The notes: generated by a model not told the origin, from the sequence alone. Positions 42,901-57,900 are shown, counted from the first letter of the stretch. The stretch: 64,000 bases of DNA from Fasciolopsis buskii (GCA_008360955.1 LUCM01010391.1:281881-345880), one strand, 5' to 3'. Program-made: numbers and translations.

Positions 42901-45900
42901 TTTTCTGTCTGGAGTTTTCCTGCACGTATACAGTTGGCTACTGACAACATTTGGGAATGGAGAATAATCGTACCATTTGCTGTCAAAAAACTGATCCTGA
43001 CATAGTCTATCATCAGTTAGAAAAACACTCTTCGTACTAGAAGGCAACCAAGGAGATTATTGGGGTCGAACTTTGCTTTCGAATAGTGGAATGCCTTCAT
43101 GACCTAAATAATGGCTAATCGATCAAGCCGACCACATTCTAGTGTGTTTCTTGTTATCATAACTCAAGCTGCTCGTCTGACCTGGATCTTTTGGTGCTCA
43201 AACAGAAAGATCTGCACACTAATTCATTACACGTATTTCCGGATAAATGATAAACATTTGAGCTTACAGTCACATTACAGTTAAGTACGGCCCAACTTCC
43301 ACGTTGTTTTTATACCCTCTGGCGCTCGTCAGCAAAACTGGGTGAGCTTTCCGGGATGTAGACGATGCGCAATTCAAGGTGACATTCGTGGAAAGACAGT
43401 TCAGCAGCTCATGCTGGTGTTCTTAGAAGTGAACCCTAAACAACAGGCCACACCACTTGAGGCAATGATGAGTTTCTTCCAAAAAACAGTCCCAGTCTTC
43501 CTTTGATTATTTGTAAAATTGTGTATACACAACCCATTGTTCTGGAATTGATATCCGTAAAGAAATCTCAGGATATATTTGAAGATAAATGTTTGGATGT
43601 TCTCAGTTTTCATCCACTTTTCATTATTTTCACTTTCATTCCGATTTTGTCTGAACAAACGATAAAACTTAAATGAATACTAGTGCCGGGAAAATAGACA
43701 GTGCGTCCTCGTGCAACCCGTGTGCAAAAGGCCGATGCAGTGCAGAAATCAGTGTGCTTGTGCGTTTTGGTGATGCCTTCACCAAGATAAAAATTTTAAA
43801 TCAAGGCTACAGGAAGTGGTTCATTGCTAGGACATGCATGGGTAACTTACGGTTTGTTTGGTCTGTTGTCGATGGAGTGAAATGCGAGTATGTATCAAAA
43901 GCGGCAACTAACTCAATGAACTGTTCTCGGTAGTAATTTAGAAGAATGGCAAAAGTTAGTAACCTAAACATCGTTTTATGAATTTCCCAAATGACGCTGA
44001 AAGGACTGTTCATTTTTGCGAACGTATACATGAGCCGACGGAAGAACATGCAAACTCCGCTAGTATATTTGATTGTGAACAGAGGTTGCTCTCAGCCTGC
44101 TTACTGGTCACCGGTGCAGTTGGATATTGATGTTTCCCAGCAAAACCCTCGTAAGAAACTAAAGGGATGGGGGAATATCATTGTCACCATCGTACAAAGT
44201 TAAGTAATCGAACGTCTCATTGACCGTCAACCTTCTCACCATAGTACACGTTGCTGTTCAAAACAGTGAAGATATACAGTGGACGAAGATTGGACCTATA
44301 GAGGTCAGGAGAGAAAAGGAGTCCATAGTATCCAACACAGTATACAGAGTACGTCTGTACAAAACGCATTTTTTAATTGTCCTTTTCCAAGCGACAGTAA
44401 GAGCGCCACTGTTCACGGTTTGCTGCCATATGATTCAGCGTCTCCGGACGATGGTTGTGTGATCTTTTGGGTACCAAACTGGGAGAAGTTCGGTGTACAT
44501 GTTCTCATCCTCCCTGCCATGATATCTGCTGACCTCCGCATTGCTTCTTCCGCTCCGAGAGAAGAAAGGAAAACATGACACGGTACACTAGACGTGTTTT
44601 CTTTTTAAGCAACACGTGATTCAGCCAACGAAGCCTATTAAGCATTCACATAAACGGTACTCAATGCTAGATTTTGGCTTCAGTCAAACAAAGAAGTGAA
44701 TACAAGAGCGATATTATACCACTTTTCAAGTTATTTTGAAGTCTCTGCAAAATCTAGAAACTTCACTCGAATTTTTGGCCACAATCCTAACTGATTGGCG
44801 AAACAAACTGTGTTCCATTTGAATGGATTTCTTGCGGCTGAAGAGCCCCACTGTTTTCTCACAGAGCGCGTATTTTTGCCTGGCATCAGATTAGAAGTAA
44901 AAATGTGTACATTGGATGATTTTCACTGAAGCACTTTGATCGAGTTACTTGATTCCGTCCTTCGTCTGGCTGGGAGTTATTGGGTTCAATGTTCTAATAT
45001 GGAGACCGAAAGTGAGAACAGAAGCTTAAAAATCAATGAGCACTCTACAAGTTCGCTGCTGCTTAATATTTCTGCATATTCTTGCACGCTATTGGCGAAT
45101 CGATTGCACTCATGTTTTATCCCTATCTGGTGTTTGATTTACCTCGCCAAATTTGTCTTCCCCTCCCCTGATAGTTGAATCAAACACTTTTCAGACGGCT
45201 TTCCTTTTGATTCTACTAACCTCCGACTAGGACTGACACCCCTGGTACCAAATGCAAACTATATAATGATTGGAACGCTGACCAAACATCAAAATTCTAC
45301 GTTGTTTTTCTAATCAAACGGTCAGATCATGCATGGTCACATTACGACTGAACAGATTTTCTCCGCGTATAACTTTCACATTACAAAAGTACCGAACTAA
45401 ATATCTGTTTTAGCCTAGATAATTCACGAAATATTTGGCATCTAAGTGAAAATTATTGCTCCTTTTGATAACTCCAATCTAACCCGTCTAACAAATTCTT
45501 GGAAGTGATGCGATATGGAACTGGATGTGAATCATACTCAGGAAATTGATGTTACTAGGTATTGCGAAGCTTGATCTGAAATTCCGATTTTCATTTGATT
45601 TGCATATGGATTTGCCGAATTATCAAGACAGTTCTTTCAATAAGTCACACTTCAATTATATCTAACGACAAACAATTCTCACAATGTTATTCTACTGACC
45701 AATTATGTAGTAGTAAGAATCTTTGGATAGTTGCTAGAGCTGGGTAAATCACATACTACGGATAGAAATGCCGCTGATTATCCTCTTTTGCAAATTTTAA
45801 ACCTAGTGTTCAAAAATGACAAACTCATGGTAATACCTATAATGTTCGGTTACCTCATTTCTCGCATGAGTTTGCATTTTGTCGACAATTTCTGCTTTTT

Positions 45901-48900
45901 CGTCCGCTGGGAACAAATTTGGTACATCACCGGAGTTCAGTAGCATTGAAATATCTTCCATAAATGACTCATGTTTCAGTTGGCTATCACTGAACAAGAA
46001 CACCGTTGTTCGACCGTCGACTCCGGTTTTCAACAAAAGCTTCTTCAGATCGTCTCGCCAATCATTCACGCTATATGTTCGTGTGATCTCAATTTGAAAT
46101 AGGTCTGCGTCGGCGATATGCGTAGCCAACCGGGTTGCACTTTGTCGTCCACTCCCACCAACACCTATGAGCAAATAAAGACGTCGATGGGATCAAATAC
46201 TAGGAAAAATACAATTGTCATTTCAAAAATAGATTTTTCGATTACTATCTCCAGTTAGCTGTTCGCATACCAGTTTCGGAAAGGATTATTCTACTTATCA
46301 GAATTGGCTGCACTTGGAGAAGAAAACCTATTCTTCTCTGTTTGAGTGGAAAAAATCAGGCTCTTTACCGCATACCTTTAATCATACTTTCTCTTCTCAA
46401 GTGGCCTTCTCCAGTGAGTGTTTTCTACTTTTATCCAGCAGTGATTCACAGAAATTTCAACACTACCGAGTAAAAAATGTCATTCGGTCGATGTGCTACT
46501 GTGCACTACGTCTACGCGTGGTTATCAATGCATCCAATGATATGGTGCTTAACTTCACCGGTTCTTCCGGTAGGGTTTCGATCAGGGAAATCCACGATCA
46601 CCATTTGGCTTTGTTGGAAAAGGGAATAAGAAAGGATCGAAGAAGCTCGACAAACCATTCGTTGAACATGAGTAATTCGTTCATGGTCAAATAAGAACTT
46701 CCATGAACCTCTTTCAGCTCTAACTTCATGCATGGTCGAAGTAACAACAACGAAAACAAAGATCTCGGTTTATATGCAAGAAAATCGTCTACTGACTAGA
46801 GCAGCTCTTACTTTGAAGTAAACTAACCCTACAGGATTTCCACGTAACAAACAATAACTTGGAAAAAATCGCTTTAAAATTCTAACCGGAAAATACGACT
46901 GTTTTGAAGCGCAAAATACTCGTAAGGTGCTATTGCTCTTGAGTCCTTCTCAAACTCATTCGGTCGCATTTTAGTATGTCAACAACGGAGAGCATGGAAA
47001 TTCCTGGTTCCACAGTCCTTTAGATGGACGGATTTTCCACTCTAAACTGTGCATTTCCCAAATGCGACGATAATGTCATTGTTACTGGATTAGATCGTTC
47101 TTCGCCCAGCAGTACATAAAAAATGGGAAAACCGGTGTCAGTAATCCCATTACTCACCACGCGCTATCTGAACACTAGCTCGAAACTGTCGCAATATGCC
47201 AACGGTCTGAAAAGGGGAAAAAATCAACCCACTCAGGTCAGCTGACTCATTTGCATGCGATACCACGAGCAGTTTGACCGAATCGCATGGCAAGAATCGC
47301 TGTAGCCTGGGCTCATGGATATGTAGTAAGATTCAGAAGAATCGAGGGCTTGGATGGGGGACCGTTCATTTGGGCGTTCCTTGAGGTGCGCGCTAAAACT
47401 ATGGTGACACCAAAGCCATTTAGGAGAATAACCTCGGGTTGGTCTAAGCGACCATGGCTTGAAGTGAAATGAAGACATTTCTTCGTTGAAATTAAAGCCA
47501 TTGACGAAACACAGACTAGTTTGCAAGTCATTGCAGAAGGTCGGGCAATTCAGTGAAAACAACATGGGGCCAACAAACGATAGTCGCGGGCGGTCAAGTG
47601 GAGTACATGTCTGTCACCCCAAAAGGTAAGAGGTCTCGAATCTCAGCTGCACCCATTACCGGTGGGCAAATGGCAGCCGTTGTCACCCGGCTCGGTACCA
47701 CATTTGACCTGCAGGTCATGTGAAAAGAACTCGGACAGGCCTCAGTGTGCCCGAGTTCTTTCCACAAGGAGTGCGAGGACACAGGCGACCAATCATGGAC
47801 TGGTGACTAGTGTTATCAATTGGCTAGTAACATGTACTACAGGCTAGCAAGATTTACCACAGCCGCATGTTCTCACAAGAGACTTACAGTTTCTCATATT
47901 CACTTTACAGTTCCTCATCTTAATGTCATTTTTTCTAAATTTACTCTTTAAATGGTGAGACTGTGTTCCTATGACATCTAAGTTTCAGAGTCATGGTTGC
48001 CGAATTCTTCACCCCCCTGTGCGGTGTCCCCCGGGGCTATTTGGACATGCCCCTCACGCTAAACCCACGATTGAAGTGTACCATTAGAAAAACCAATGGA
48101 TAGCAAACGAGGTCTGGAGGCTGCTGAAGAACGGAAAACTTATAGAACGACAAGGAGATTGAATGGGATAGAACAGCATAGTGTCCGAGCAGTTCTCGTC
48201 CCTTATGAATAAAGGAAGAAATATCCTTCGAGGAAAATCAGATGACATTGGAATGCTCATTATCAGGGCTTTCAAAAGACCATTAATGTGAACTACTTCA
48301 TATATGAAAGAACATACTTTTCAATCCGTTGTGTTACTGGTACAAATAATATATCTTTCAACTTTTCCAAGTACTTCCAGCTAACTAACTAACTAACCAT
48401 TTACACGCAGACAGAACATTATCTTTTTGTTTCCGGATAAAATAGTTACGTGGACCGATGCCGGAAACAGAGAATTATCGCGCATGGGTGAGACTAAGTG
48501 AGATAGAGATAAGAAACGACGTTTCATCCATTTACTGATATGTAACATCCCCACAAAAATATACTGGACCTGAAGTCAAATTACCCCAAGATACTGTTAA
48601 ACAATTGAATTACTCTTCATGATACATCAAAGCCATCAGAGTCACAGACTTCTCCTACCTGAATAAACTGGACTGGTATTAGGCTGACTTCAATGGGGCG
48701 GAAATCGGATGCGCCACGAGTCACCGAGAGACAGAGCTGGGAGGATGTAGACTTTGATTTTCATCGTGATAACCCTAATCTAGCTGGATAATTGCAGATG
48801 TTCGCGAATTCGCCAAAGGCATCTCACATTTTCATATTGTTGGTTGTTGGTGAAATTCAAAACGATGGTCCCGTGTCAGGTAGTCAGGAGGCCAATAAAA

Positions 48901-51900
48901 AAGATATAATTCCAGGGTTTGCATGATCAAGGATTGAAGATAACCTGAAGTTAAACTATCCGCACTATGTAAGGATGTGTAATTTACACGACTCTCTATC
49001 ACTGGTGATGCATTACGAAACCGATGTTTCGGTCCTTAGGCCAAAACCAAAATTTAATTCGCTAGAGAGGCTTCAGCAGAAGTAATTTCGTTTCTGTGTT
49101 CATTTTTTTTCATAGCCGACGTCTGGTCAAGAATAACTTCATCCACTTCAAACCATAGCAGAGTTTTCCGTTCGAAGCCGAACATCTGACGTTTCTCTCA
49201 GAATGTGCAATAACCAGGTACCCAATATCCGCAGTGCATGTGATGCGTCCACCGCTTTCCATGAAGATACAATTTTGCGATACACACCGCATTACTATGG
49301 GTCTCAAAACAAGACCGCTGGATATCTATCGGTCACTCACAGCACCAAAAATGCCCTGCCCTCTCCCGCCATAAAAGAGCCTGTTTACTTTGGTTCTTTG
49401 TAGGAATGGCCATCCAGATTCATTGCGTCTCTTACTGTGTGGCTCGAAGGGGAGTTTCAGCGTCACACGAACGGTTTGGGATTGTCTCATCACCGGACGA
49501 CTGGCAACCGCCAAGATTTCCCCTTGGGGTTCAAACAGTATGTGCTGCCTATTTAGGACCGTTGACGCAACCTGCGACATGGTCCTCCGTATACTTTCAG
49601 TTGAGGGACGATCTGAGCCCGTGAGAACGTCATCGGAGTTAGAAAAAGATCAGCCTAAAACAAGCAACTGGGAGGCTACGGGGTTGTGTAAGGTAGGTAT
49701 ACTCACGCGCTACACCGCCCAGGTACTGAAGGTCGACAGATAAAATCTAAAAAGATGGGTCCAACAGTATCAACAAGACAGTAGGTGACGAAAGAGTTTC
49801 CAGGTGAGGAAACAAGTTACTTGTAAGAATAACTAAGTCACACGACCAGTATGTCACCGACGAGCGGGAACCGTTAGAAGGACGTTGGTAGGATAAGATC
49901 CTGTTCACTGGAGCACTAGTCCCCCTGATTTGAGCCCAGCTGAAAACTTATGGGACTATTTGTAGCTAACGATCATTCGGCTGGAAAGCATACCAAGTCA
50001 CTAGACTTCGCATACTTCTCTGACAAGGTCTGGGATAATACTACTAATAAATTTCATCTACCTATTGGTAAGCAGAGTGCCAAGAAGGTTTGAATCAGTG
50101 GTCGTCTTCAGCACCGTAAATACGGTGTGTTGGTTATTTAATCACCGATTTTCCCACAATACTTCACTATTTGATTTTCTGCTTCCCACGATTTGCGTGA
50201 ACATCTTACGGATGAGTACGGACGGAGGTAACATATTTTTGTATGTGTATGTGTGTGTAAGATGATGTTCTGGAAATGAGTATGGGACTTACGAAATCCA
50301 AATCCAGCTGTTTCAAAGCAACTTGTTTTGAAATTGCATCGACACTAAAGACAAGTGCGACGAAATCAGATGCACGCATAAAAGGAGTGTAGAAGATTAC
50401 GGATTTAGGGAAATGCTTTGTAGAATTTCCTGTTCTGACTCTACTAAAAAGACGAAAATCATTTAACAAACATGAGAAATGTTAAATTTCGCAAAATACA
50501 CGTGTGGTCAAAGGTGGTCGATTTAGGAATTGGTAAATTTGACTGAATTCAGCGTACATCCTTCAGAATCTCCGGCCATTTAAGCTCGCAGTAGGTTGTT
50601 TCAGCCAGTAACATTCGTGCTTAGCAGCATTTACGTCGTTCTTTTGCGCTGCCTTGGCTTTATACCCTTGATATCACAAAAGCATCAGTTTTCTACTTGT
50701 AGTTTTGTTGGAGGCTTAAATGCACATAAATTTGTACATAAGATTATTCCATTATTCTGTTTTCTGACATTCCGAATTAAATCACTACTAATTGCATTTT
50801 TTCTGGTCGGATATAAAATATTGGAGGTTCGTTTATGGTTTCGCGTTCTTATGACTAGTCAGGGCTAAACGCCGGTGGTTTATTCTAACCGGGTCAAATG
50901 ACTGGTTAGCTGTTTCACCGGCTCAACCGCACGTGGTGCATGTGCCAAATCGTCGGACCGAAACGGTTCAGGGAATAAACAACGGTCGACTTCTTATATG
51001 AGTCACGAAAAGATTTTAATTTATTGCTTTATTACCCTCTATAACTTTTCAACATAAATTGGGCCGGTGTTTACTTCTAAGCGATGTCTTCCTCCATTGA
51101 TCGGACTGCTTGCAAATCCTGGCGAAGCCACTTATCTCGGCGCAGCCTAGTCTAGAATATGGGAGTAGTTGGTCACGTATCTTAGTTTGCATTGTTTTGA
51201 AATTGTACCACATTGATAACAGGTTCCTTAGTGTTACGAAAAATTAACCGGTTTACTTGAAGCTAAGACGATACAGTAATCTGTCCTGTGGCCTTCGAAA
51301 GAATTCTTGCTCACTAGTATGTTTCGCGTGCGGATAGACAAACAAAACTTCCCCGGAAAAGAAACAGTACTGACAATAAAACCCACCTTTTTTCGAAGGT
51401 GAGACTTGCTTAGCCAACGAAAAACTTCCGACGAATCTCCGTGTGATTCATACATGGATTCACCATAAATGGACGCTTCTAACTATTCACCAGAGATCTC
51501 AGTGCCAATTTCTGCTCACTTTATAGAAGATTATTCTATTCTGATGCCATAGCATATGATTTACATTTGGACACGCCTAACCATTTTCCTATAACGATTT
51601 TTACTGACCCTAGCCATTTCCTTCAACATGGTCTGTTGGGTTGTGGGACGCATCCCTCCGGTGGGTTCAAACGGAAGCCAGTCCTTCCGTTATTACTTAT
51701 TCCACGTTGCGCTTAATTTTGACTATTTTTTTCATTTTTAAGCCTAGAGAAATAATATCTGTTGTTGATGGTAGTTAGTCAACTCGATTTCGCTAAACTT
51801 CCCTCTTCCTCATGACCTGTTGACAAGTATTGCCCCTCTGAGCCCTGGAAACAAACAGGTTTGGACTGAGTCATTCAGTTGTAGCCATATGGAGATGTCC

Positions 51901-54900
51901 ATGTTTGATCAACTCACCAATAATCAAAAATTAGCGTTAGGCGGTCTGTTTGCTGTTCGAAGCCGCAAGGTTACGACTGCTGTTTGTTCGCGTGCAAAAA
52001 TATCAGTTGGTTTCCGCCATTCAAAATTTTTGACTGCTCTGTTTACGGGCATTGGAATTCCTAACTCCCCTAGCACTGCCTGGTATCCGTGTCACACTAA
52101 GCTTAGCATGTAACGACCGAAACTTTTTTCAATAAACATGTCGCTTACGTGAATATCGCTTTCCGAATTTCAAGGAAACGTTGGAACCTTTGGCTTGTTG
52201 CCCGTTCCTTTTTAGTTAACATGAAGGAAAAATTAGCACCCGCCCTGGGTCGCTAAACAGTCACCTATGTTCCAACCAATCCACATCCGCCTGATATATT
52301 GTGGATTTTCAAAGTGTTGTTTACAATTGACCTGTTACCTCCATAACGGGATTCATTTGCGCACACACTTGATCATTTAGTTCTCATGTAAACAGAATTA
52401 TATACAACAACGAACTTCAGCTGGTCATAGATAGTAGAACGAAACCCATTTATAAAATGTTGCCATATTCGGGTGCGTGTTACAGTAATCAGAATGGTGG
52501 CATAATTCGAGAGAAGACGTGTTAGCGGTCATGGATGAACAAACAACGCAACTCAAGACCATTCATAAATTTGAACAGTTTCGTCATGTGATGCGATGGC
52601 TGGCTGAATCTACCAAATTCTCCAAGGTTAGGAATAGATCTGAAGCCTAAGAGTGGTCTTCTGTCGTCAGCAGTGTTTACCGGGATCTTCTAGGAGGTAT
52701 GTCCGAAATTTCTTTGGTATCTGCTGCCCCTCGGGAACCCTATTCGTTTCAAATGACCGTATCTCCTCCCAGAAGCTGAAATCTCTAAGAAAAAGCAAGG
52801 CGCGCTTCTACAAAGCCCGTAATATCTCAAGCGTGCTGCACAGTTCCAACCTAATAAAAGCTGAAATCCAACGCATCAACACTACAATCGCTGGCCAACT
52901 TCTGAGTGGTAACAACAACCGATTCCTACGGCAAGGCATCCGACTGTTGTGTGGTAAGAAGAAGAAGCATCAATCATGCTTTCATCCATCCTTCGAATTA
53001 TAAACCAGTGAATTTTTGAACAGGGTGATGACATGACAGTTACAAGATTTTCTGGGGAAGAGATGCTCGAGCTGCTGCGCACCACTAAAATTACCACAGG
53101 GGTTGGTTCAAATAGCTGTTTTAAGGCATGGTGCTGTAGCTCTGGCCGATGCATTTAATTCTCTAATTAACTCGTCATTAATCTCATCTTCCATCCCTGA
53201 CTGTTGGAGACCCGTCACTATTATTCCCATCCCTAAGTCTAACCGTTCTGTTGCTTTGACAAAACTTTTTCACCCCATCGCCTTAACATCTTCTGGTTAT
53301 AAATTGACAGAGCGTGCTAAAATCAAACGCCTGCGTTCTTCTAGGCATCCTTAAGATACATTTCGCTTTGCTTCCAAGTCCAACACGTCCAGTTTGGACG
53401 CTGTCGCCTCCCTCATTCGTCACATTTGTAAGCCCTTGACCACATCGATGAAATCTGTGCGTTGCGTCTTTCTAGACTATTATTCTTTATTGGATTCCGT
53501 CCTACGGTCTCTTCTACTTCACACACTGGAAAGGTTTAGTTGTCCCAGGTCTGATTACATTAATAACCGAACCCTGTAAACACGAATGGACGGTAAAATT
53601 TCAAAACCGTTGACTATCAACTCAGGCGTGCTACCAGGTGCTGTTCTATCATCGTTTCTCTTCTCTACTTAAATCAGCGACTTATCTGCTAGCTCCCTTT
53701 GTCATCTGCTTAAGGATGCTGATAATGCTGCCCTCTCTCAAGCCGTTTCGAACAACGATGAGTTTCAAAGTTTTTTCAACAACCTATCTTCTGTTCACGA
53801 TTCCCCTGCGCGAGCTGCTTTAAATCTCAACACATCTATATGTTTCCAATGTCTGTTCCCTCCTTCTCTCTCTCCCCCTCGGTCTGCCATCCCATTCAAA
53901 ACGTCTTTCATCAACTCAAAAATACTTACCAGGGTTGATTCTGTGAAATATCAGGTTTACCTAAAAAAGGATTTTAAAATTCTTCGCCGGGGATTATCAA
54001 TTATTAGCCGGGTGTCCTTAGTACCACTAACTGAATTGTCCCTTGATCGATGTGATCAACACTTATCAGCATGTGAGAAATTTGCTCACGAAATTCTTTC
54101 TGATCCCACGCATCCTCTGAACAACGGTCTTTCAAAGTGCCGCCCTCATGTTTCTACTCGATCGGCTTTTTGTTCCACACACTTTAGAATCAATATCTAT
54201 AGCAACTCCACTTTGCCATATTCAGCACGAAATTTGACAAACCGTGACCGTGTTTCAGCTTATTTTTTCTGCTTTATCTTTACCCCCACATTTTTTGACT
54301 GAAATGCGACGTTACTGATTATACACAAAAGCTTATACAACACTCAGTGAACGTGACAAGTATTTTTCGCACCATCTACAAAGTTAGGAGTAGACAATCA
54401 AGAGCTGTCAAGTGTCGCATCTTGAACACTGCCGAAGCCGTATAACCCCTCTCGGCGCGCTCAGACACAATTTGTCCAGACTCTTAAAATTCCCTGGGCC
54501 ACTTGTCATTATCCAACAAGTGATTTACAACCTGATCATGTGATAAATTGATCAATTACATATACGCACACATTCTTACAGTTGTTAGCAGATGTGAATG
54601 CAAACCTACAATTTCGCTTGATCCATCTCCAACCATAATTAATGTTACGTATTGGCATGGGTATGAATAACTGAAAACGAGCTTGTTCGCCACGTTGTGT
54701 TGTTCTCGGTGCATAGTTCAATAGTAAAACTATCATGTAACGTGGTTCACTATAGTCATATAGTGTGGACACCGCTTAATTCAAAAAAATTTAGCATCGG
54801 CCGTCATTTTTGTTTAGTTCACGGTATATAAGGTAAGTGATGAACGGTTGAAATCAGTTTCCTAGAGGGGGCTGGTAGCACAACCTTCGGTCAGTTTTAC

Positions 54901-57900
54901 GTGTCCCTAGAGTCCTGGCCCTGCCCAGTTCCCCGGGACTAATAGAAAAAAGCACCGAGAAGTTAGGAATCTGGACCAGACTTACCGACAAGTAGAGCAT
55001 GTCCATTTTCTTGCAACAAGACTCGGCTAACTCGACTTATATGCTCGATAGCAAATTTGAACATGACCAAATTCATCGGTGTCTTCGACAAGGAATTATA
55101 ATCCTCCAGATAATTTTCCATACGAGAAGTCAGAAGTTTGGCATCCGTGACCTCATTGTAAATATTATCGTCATGCATGTAATTACCGAACAATAACCCG
55201 CGAACATCTTCGTCCGAGACTCGTCCGCTACGACTCAGATGACCGAGAACTTTGTCCAGGTTCGTACGAAAAACATCCGAACAAACTTGACGGACGATTT
55301 CGAAAAATCGATTTCCATCCTCCACAGATATTAGTCGATCGTAAAAGACACGGTAAACCTGTTCGATATACAAATACGAGAAAACGTTTGTAAGTGATTG
55401 TAAAGCTTTCAGTGGTGATTCGTTGGTCGGTGTTGCATGACACTATCATTTCATGGATAAAAATCTCCCATTCCTCAGCAGTATTAAGCAATACGCACAG
55501 TCATTCGGTAAGTGTATTCACAACTTTCCGGACACTGGCGTTCAGGGAAACCGGCCAAACAGAAACCGGGCCAAAGCCAAGTAAAAATAGACACACGCAG
55601 ACCTCTGTTCACGTTGTTGTGATTGTCCTGTTTCATTACTAATGGCTGCTTAGTAGCTAGATACATGTGGTAATGTCTCTTCTCAATTTATCTTTGGTTA
55701 AAAGTGTTCAGATTTTAGTCAGTGAAACAATAAGCAGTCGGTTGAGAGAATCTGGAATTTAATATCGGGATCTCCACACTAAGGCAGTACTTCCCCTAGG
55801 ATTATCAGTTTTCCACGTCAATTGTTTCTGAACACTAAAAATGTGAGAAGTGCAGCAACACAAAAGTCTCCAAATTAGAATATAGGGATCCAATTTTCCA
55901 TTCTTTTCAAGCCGTAAAATGTAACATCTTTCGAACGTCATAATCTGTGAAATGTCCTTCTCTTCGCTCAAAAAACTTTATTGAATTACTGTGGCAATGA
56001 GTTCTTAAAGAACGGAAAAGATAAAAGATAAAAATAAAAGGTAGTAACGAACTGGTCATGAGTTCTTGCATCTGACTGCCCATAATCAGTCAAGTAGCGG
56101 TGGCCAATAGAATCTGTTGACCGTCATTGCAGGCCTAGTAACGATCATAGGATGAGCACTGAAAGGTCATTGGACATTCTGAACTCTGGACCACGAAAAG
56201 AAAAACGGACAAGTTTCTTAATAGTGCTTTTAGAAAGCAGAGTAATCCAACTCTCTGTAACAAAGCGCCATGGTGGTTCACGAAAAATGAAAAATGAGAT
56301 CGGGAACAAGACTACTCTGAAAAATATTCGTCTCTTTGCTACCATCTGGCCGTAAAAAGACAGTTGAAGGCTAACTAGCGATACGATGAAGTAAACGATG
56401 TCAATTTTCAACGGTTTTAGAGGATGCGCGGAAAGCACAGTGGAATACCTCACAGTAGAGGGAGTGTCTTGTAGGTTGTCACAAATTTCGCTGCCACTTT
56501 AGACAATGTAAATTTTAAAGCCTCAGAAGGTTGATTCGAAGTTTGGAAGATGCGGTGAGAATCATATCCTACAGAATAAGCAGTAAGTGGTAAGAGATGT
56601 ACACTGACAATGTCAACAGTTTCCTGAGTGAGCTTCAAAATCACAAACATCAGGATTCAAACGATAATATTCTCAATGTTGATGAGACGACGTAGTATTA
56701 TTGTGGCTTGTCAGATCGAAATTTGGAGAATTTTAAATGGAAGCAACCGGAAAGTATCGAAAGTTGGATTGCTGGTCCTATTTTGTTGAATTGCCAACGG
56801 AAGTAAAAATGTTTCCTCCGGTTATTTTCAGAAAGTATGGTTACCAACGCGGTTCCACAGGTTCTGATAATAACTTTCTATCTTGCAATCATTACAATTT
56901 ACCGAATGCATTGATCACTTCTTTACTGCCGGCGGTGGCCAAGTGGATGAAGTCGTGGCGTTTGGACCTGAAGGTCGAGGGTCCGAATCTGCCAACCGCC
57001 GGTCAGCTTCCCCACGTGGCAGCCCTCTGTTGGCCACGGCCCCCTTCCTGAGAAATGATGTACATTATTATTTCATTGACAAAAGAAGTAAAAGATAAAA
57101 AAGAAGAGAAAAGCCCTACGAGTAGTTGAAGACTTTAGAGAGTCAATACAGATAATACAGTTCCTCATTGAGTTTCTTTCTCATTATCTAATGTAGTGGT
57201 ACTGATTTTACCTCAAAACTGTACTGGAGTTATTCAATCTATAGATACGGTAGTAGTTTGGTTCTTCAAATTCATTCTCCAAAGAACATTGCGTGAACGA
57301 ATAATGGATAGTGTAGAAAAGGGAAACTAGGACAAGGTAACCTTAAAGCTGCTCATTTCGAAAACGGTGGCGAATACGTTAGGGTCGTGGCGTTTGAATG
57401 TGAAGGTCGCTGGCTCGGGACCACCCGCAGTCCACACTGGGCACCCCACTGTCGGAAGCGAGTCTCTTCCTGAAAATGACGTACACTATTGTTTCATTAC
57501 TAAAGGAAATACAAAAAAGATGAAAAATCGATTTGTCAAGTGCACTGGGGCAGAGCTGTATTCTGACATGGTGATTGAGAATTGTCATGAAGCGCGTATG
57601 ACAACAACTGACAATGAAACTGATTCAGAAATTTCATTCGGTTTCTCCGGTACGAACAAATATTGTGGCGCACTCAACAACTGACTTCTGAAAGAAACTA
57701 AAAAGGTTTTCCCGCGACTCATTACATGGTCTGTTATTTGTATAACTGAACGGAGTAATGTTCGCTGATAGCATTGTTCAAAAGTCACTTGAACTGTTTT
57801 GGCACTGAATCAACTGAGATTGGAGGAAATTGGATTCACGAGCTCATTGTTGTTCTAAAATCCACCGAATGTGACGTAATACATGAATGAACCATGTTTG

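Larger units (their letters stand above)
46165..54985 (-). other. DNAH3-like intron w3-w4 (8821 bp), splits the AAA4 P-loop
   Basis: Carries a tRNA-like repeat (47.6 kb), a Tc1/mariner fragment (49.9-50.14), a non-LTR element (52.65-54.35) and one copy of the foldback-related repeat (54.52-54.71). I recognise nothing at 46.2-47.5, 47.8-49.9 or 50.2-52.6 kb. Confidence 0.8.
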
